Below the pieces are notes generated by a model. That model saw only the letters and a program-made list of their open reading frames with translations, searched no databases and had not been told where the DNA came from. From Oligoflexia bacterium (GTDB lineage: Bacteria > Bdellovibrionota_C > UBA2361 > JBGSMV01), in contig JAIBBU010000020.1 of the NCBI GenBank assembly GCA_019694515.1, positions 1 to 55,682 on the forward strand: a stretch of DNA of 55,682 nt. The letters are read 5' to 3'. The position numbers and the translations under genes were made by a program. Shown piece by piece: positions 52,531 to 55,682 of the stretch. Numbering within the stretch: the first letter of the stretch is position 1; every line of letters begins with the position of its first letter.

Positions 52531-52611
52531 CCATCCCGCAGTGGCAGACTCTGAGTACGGCCGTTACACGGATGCAGCTGGTCTCCTCCTTAATTTAATC
52601 GCTCGAGCACA

Positions 52612-55053
52612 TTGGTGGCATTGTCAGGAATAGGAAGCATCGCAGGAGTGGAGCAGCTTAGTGCGCCGGAGCGTACTGCGCTAAGTGCGTTGCTTACACA
52701 GTCTCAGCAGCGGGGAGTGCTGGTGGGTGCTTTGCGCGGAGCCGTGCCCTGGGATCTGCGCCCCTTGGTGTTTGACGGCGGCTCCACGTTTCTAGTTCGA
52801 CTGAGTGCGCCCGAAAACGACCCGGTGCGACTTCGATCGCTTGAGGCATTACTCCCTAAACTCCTGGCAGTTCGGGATCTGATTGGCATCGTCGATGGGG
52901 GAGTCTTGCTGCAGCAGCTTTGGATCCGGCGGCGGTTTTATTCATTGGTGTTGAGTGAGGCCTCTGCCAATCATCCGATCCTGGTGCGTCTTGAGCCGCG
53001 CCAGCTGATCGGGCGGCTGCTTCAACAAATTGCAGCGCTGCATTCGCAGGGAGCCTTTCACGGACATATTTGTGCTTCCAACGTTGCTCTAGAGCTCGAT
53101 CAAGCCGGAGCCGTGGTGCCGCTTCTTTTGGATAGTTCGATGCTAATCAGCGAGCCGGCACAGCTCGCTCGCTACCGGAGCAGTGAGCAGGGCCGCTCAT
53201 CTCTGGCCCCAGAGTTGGCAGCTGGCAAACCTCCGGGTGCGCATACCGATCTGTTTGGACTTGGGCTCGTCGCGCAGCAGCTCGAGGGGTGGGGGTTGCT
53301 GGAGCGGCTCAAGCCCGCGCAACGTCAGATTCTCGAACGCTGCGCCGCTGGCGAACCATGGAGCCGGCCGACGATGCAAGAGCTCATGGGGGAATTTCTG
53401 GAGCAGAATGCGATGCCGAGCTCTGTCGGAGGACTTGCTCCGCCGGCGGCTGGAAGGGGCGGTGCGCTGCGCAGCGGCAAGATCCTGGGTGATATCAAGA
53501 TTGTCAAAGAGGAGTCCACCTATCGTTCCTCTGCTGCTCCCAGCTCGGACCAAGAGCGACTGGATATCAATGCAGCTGAGCTGGTGCGAGATGACCGAGT
53601 TGCTGCCTCCGCGAGATCGGATCTTTCGAAAGACACCCCTCGGTCTAGCAATTTAAATTGGCCGAAGCTGGGGATCAGCGGAAGCGCGCTCCGGACCCTG
53701 ATCGCATTGGCCGTAATTCTCTTGCTGATCTTATGGCAGTCCGGCAAGGTGGGCGGACTTTTTTCGGGGGAATCGAACAACCGCGAAAACTATGATGCTC
53801 TGGCCGCATGGAGCAGTAACCAGCCCTCGTTGATGGCGAAAGTTGCCGAGCAGGCTATTGCTAATCCCGCAGGTGAAGCAGCTAAGTTGGTTTTTAGCGA
53901 TGCGCTGGCAGGCAACGAGCGGGTAAAGGTGAACCATGAGTTCATCAAGAAAGCTCTTAACCCCGCCTGGGAGGGTGAGCTTACCAGCCAGGATCGAAAA
54001 CTGGTTTTGCAGCTCGCGCTTTCAACCCTGGTGTCGATTCCTCCGCAGGCAGTCCAGACCGGCCTCGAACAGGCGCACCCCGGCGTATTGGTGGCATTGG
54101 CCGGCACGTTAAATCTTAGTGCCGGGCATGAATATTTATCGAAAGTTAGTATTGATCATCTGAAAACGCTGCCGGGTCAATTCGGGCGCGGTTTCGAGCT
54201 GCTGAAAACGGCAGGCATTCAGTCACTAGCAGATCTCCCTTCATTGGCGATGGCGCATCTGATGTGTGGTGATCACGAGCAAGAGATCATCACGGCGTAT
54301 CTTAGTGATAACTCGGATCCGGCGAAACAATTGGCACTGCTCTCAGCATTAATGCCGCTGATTGAAGGTCAGAAGGGCTTGGATATCGCTGTGATGAACG
54401 GAGTGACAGGATCAGGGGGGCTGTTGGCTAAAACCTTGGGCTGGTTTGCCCAGGGCGATCTGGTGGATTGGGCCAAGGTAAGTCCGACGATCGTGTTGCA
54501 AATCTTAACTGGACAGCTGGTTGGCAAAGAGCTTGGCGCAGAGCACTATGTCGATCTTCTGCTCTTCCCGATCGCAACGGTGCGGCGGGCAGCTGAGAAG
54601 CGCTTGCTCAGCGAATCCGAAACCGCGCGCTTTACGCCATATCTTGATGTATTAGTCCGGAATGATAATGGGCTAAGCCGCGCGCAAAATCTTTCCCTGG
54701 TGCTGGCGCTTAGAACGCCCGGCGAATCGGGTGAGGCGTTAATCTCAACCTGGTTCCATAACAACCCCGATCCCCAGACTGTGTTGCGGTTATTGGTCGC
54801 AGGAGCCAAGAGCTCGGCCGAAGATCCGTTTAACTTGGAAGCGGCGCGTTATCTGGCCGGGACTCAGACGCAGATCTCTGCCGAACAGCTTCAGCAGCTG
54901 CTCGGACATCCCGAGGCGATGGCCCGGGCATTGGCCGTTTCGCGGCTGGATGCGCGAATCCCCGAACAGGCCAAAATGTTGGAGACCATGGCTACGGTCG
55001 AGCCGCGCGAATCAGTACGGAACGAGATTAAGAAGAAACTGGCCGCGCGCTGA
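52612..55053 (+). CDS. Pseudokinase-TM-repeat membrane protein
   Basis: An 813-residue protein. Residues about 50-260 follow a protein-kinase fold (LIGRLLQQIAALHSQGAFHG, SLAPELAAGKPPGAHTDLFG, GLGLVAQQLEGW) but lack catalytic residues: the HRD loop is HGHICASN (no Asp), DFG becomes LLDSS, and no Gly-rich loop or VAIK Lys is seen. A disordered linker (about 262-355) precedes a TM (LIALAVILLLILW, about 362-376). The rest (about 380-813) is a helical-repeat (HEAT-like) periplasmic domain (PIATVRRAAEKRLLSESETA, LLGHPEAMARALAVSRLDAR). The start is TTG 52612 or GTG 52615; no ribosome site is clear. Confidence 0.78.
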   Translation: MVALSGIGSIAGVEQLSAPERTALSALLTQSQQRGVLVGALRGAVPWDLRPLVFDGGSTFLVRLSAPENDPVRLRSLEALLPKLLAVRDLIGIVDGGVLLQQLWIRRRFYSLVLSEASANHPILVRLEPRQLIGRLLQQIAALHSQGAFHGHICASNVALELDQAGAVVPLLLDSSMLISEPAQLARYRSSEQGRSSLAPELAAGKPPGAHTDLFGLGLVAQQLEGWGLLERLKPAQRQILERCAAGEPWSRPTMQELMGEFLEQNAMPSSVGGLAPPAAGRGGALRSGKILGDIKIVKEESTYRSSAAPSSDQERLDINAAELVRDDRVAASARSDLSKDTPRSSNLNWPKLGISGSALRTLIALAVILLLILWQSGKVGGLFSGESNNRENYDALAAWSSNQPSLMAKVAEQAIANPAGEAAKLVFSDALAGNERVKVNHEFIKKALNPAWEGELTSQDRKLVLQLALSTLVSIPPQAVQTGLEQAHPGVLVALAGTLNLSAGHEYLSKVSIDHLKTLPGQFGRGFELLKTAGIQSLADLPSLAMAHLMCGDHEQEIITAYLSDNSDPAKQLALLSALMPLIEGQKGLDIAVMNGVTGSGGLLAKTLGWFAQGDLVDWAKVSPTIVLQILTGQLVGKELGAEHYVDLLLFPIATVRRAAEKRLLSESETARFTPYLDVLVRNDNGLSRAQNLSLVLALRTPGESGEALISTWFHNNPDPQTVLRLLVAGAKSSAEDPFNLEAARYLAGTQTQISAEQLQQLLGHPEAMARALAVSRLDARIPEQAKMLETMATVEPRESVRNEIKKKLAAR

Positions 55054-55126
55054 TTTTCTGTCGGTGCACTTTGGTCTGTCATGGCTGTAGATGTCATATA
55101 TTTGGGGGACCGAATACCTGCCCGCA

Positions 55127-55182
55127 TGCGCGACTTTGTCATTGCGAGGAGCCCGCTCTGGGGCGACGAAGTAAACCCTAAC
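55127..55182 (+). repeat. 56-bp REP-like element, copy 1
   Basis: Starts TGCGCGAC, includes TTGTCATTGCGAGGAGCC and GGCGACGAAG, and ends AAACCCTAAC. It differs from copy 2 at two bases. The internal GGAGCCCGCTCTGGGGC part is partly palindromic. Confidence 0.8.
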
Positions 55183-55275
55183 GCAAAGGCACTCGTTGCT
55201 TTACGCCGCCCTAATTGGGAGAGGGCCCCTTTACCCACTACTTTGAGGGATCCGCACTGCTGGGAAAAAATGGTA

Positions 55276-55305
55276 GGGATTGCTTCGCTTCGCTCGCAAA
55301 GACAG
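55276..55305 (-). repeat. Inverted REP-like core
   Basis: GGGATTGCTTCGCTTCGCTCGCAAAGACAG is, on the minus strand, a CTGTCTTTGCGAG...GAAGCAATCCC element matching the two ends of the 56-bp repeat with a shorter centre. Confidence 0.65.
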
Positions 55306-55371
55306 AGCCGGGAGGTCTCCCTGTTATTGCTCTCTCTATTAGATACTTTAGGTACAAGTCCGCTGTTTCGG

Positions 55372-55427
55372 TGCGCGATTTTGTCATTGCGAGGAGCCCG
55401 CTCTGGGGCGACGAAGCAAACCCTAAC
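55372..55427 (+). repeat. 56-bp REP-like element, copy 2
   Basis: Matches copy 1 at 54 of 56 bases (T for C at position 8, C for T near the end), 245 bp downstream of it. Confidence 0.8.
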
Positions 55428-55602
55428 ATTGTGTCGATGGAGGCCTTGTTTCTAGATAATCGTAAAAGTTCCCTACACGGATGTGCAGGCTACGACTGTT
55501 GACTTGAAAGTGCGCAGAAAACTCTACCAATTTCCACAGTTCAGCGACTGTTACGACTTAATGTTAGGGTTCGCCCGCCTCCACTCATGTTACGGCGTGG
55601 CA

Positions 55603-55630
55603 GGCTTTCGCTTCGCTCGCAATGACAGGG
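55603..55630 (-). repeat. Inverted REP-like core, second
   Basis: GGCTTTCGCTTCGCTCGCAATGACAGGG reads on the minus strand as CCCTGTCATTGCGAG...CGAAAGCC, the same core as the other copies. Confidence 0.65.
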
Positions 55631-55682
55631 TGGCGCGCACTGGCGACGGTGGTTTCCGCGAGATCCCCCGACTGCACTGCAA

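Larger units (their letters stand above)
55054..55682. other. Right-edge non-coding region with REP-like repeats
   Basis: 629 bp without a credible gene; small frames at 55081-55502 consist of repeat sequence. It holds two direct 56-bp copies and two short inverted copies of a TGTCATTGCGAG...GACGAAGC element, described separately. CCCTAAC-type ends of the direct copies recur inverted near 55563-55572 (GTTAGGGTTC). It continues past the window edge. Confidence 0.65.

Noticed and set aside
55081..55502. Reading frames at the right edge
   Set aside because: They consist mainly of the 56-bp repeat and its surroundings.

Overview
The window comes from a diderm (Gram-negative type) bacterium. It carries lipid A/LPS core genes (msbA, waaA, lpxK), an AsmA-like protein, a lipoprotein and parvulin-type secretion chaperone, and part of a dcw cluster (murC-murB-ftsQ...ftsA). 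De novo vitamin B6 synthesis uses the PdxS/PdxT pair. Thr-Pro-rich linkers, thrombospondin type 3 (TSP3) repeats, Tad-type pseudopilins and an exosortase system suggest a surface-rich, environmental lineage of deltaproteobacterial grade or an uncultured phylum. I cannot place it more precisely. No tRNA, rRNA, CRISPR array or intact transposase gene was found.

Layout. (1) 0-3.5 kb, leftward: a translationally coupled cassette of a VIT/VWA protein with a PEP-CTERM tail, an exosortase and an EpsI-like companion whose 3' end runs into short direct repeats. (2) 3.6-7.1 kb, leftward: a tandem-MarR fusion, CreB-like regulator and CreC-like kinase; TTCAC tags lie between this operon and the exosortase cassette. 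(3) 7.2-11.6 kb, leftward: a three-module methyltransferase/GT2/GT9 fusion and a methyltransferase-like/GT2 protein. (4) 11.7-13.2 kb, rightward: pdxS-pdxT. (5) 13.3-25.1 kb, leftward: six genes for exported proteins: a NxxGxxAF-repeat protein, a PpiC-DUF1573 chaperone, an FG-GAP lipoprotein, a 1455-residue TSP3-repeat protein, a HEAT-like anchored protein and a VWA/Thr-Pro protein. At least two of the large ones end in the same kind of Lys-rich helical domain. This looks like a surface-display module and is the best candidate here for an undescribed system. (6) 25.9-29.6 kb, rightward: an unknown, probably strongly expressed exported protein with strong 3' hairpins, then TadE/TadE/TadG-like genes. 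(7) 29.7-32.7 kb: a peptidoglycan-binding/CHAP-like protein, an unknown and a methyltransferase. (8) 32.8-38.7 kb: murC-murB-ftsQ, an antisense zinc-ribbon gene, ftsA, and a small unknown gene where ftsZ is usual. (9) 38.7-44.8 kb: AsmA-like protein divergent from msbA-waaA-lpxK. (10) 44.8-55.1 kb: an operon of a degenerate RibBA and an HD hydrolase, an orphan FlhB-like C-domain protein, a 52-residue DUF5989 protein, a MerR-like regulator, a phosphodiester glycosidase with a phosphoribosyltransferase-like partner, ispG, and a pseudokinase-TM-repeat protein. (11) 55.1-55.7 kb: dispersed REP-like repeats.

Working picture: housekeeping envelope genes are interleaved with cell-surface modules (exosortase cassette, TSP3/VWA display cluster, Tad pseudopilins) and with several enzyme-derived proteins that have lost catalytic residues (RibBA, kinase, FlhB cleavage site). 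All functional statements rest on motif reading by eye; no database search was possible.
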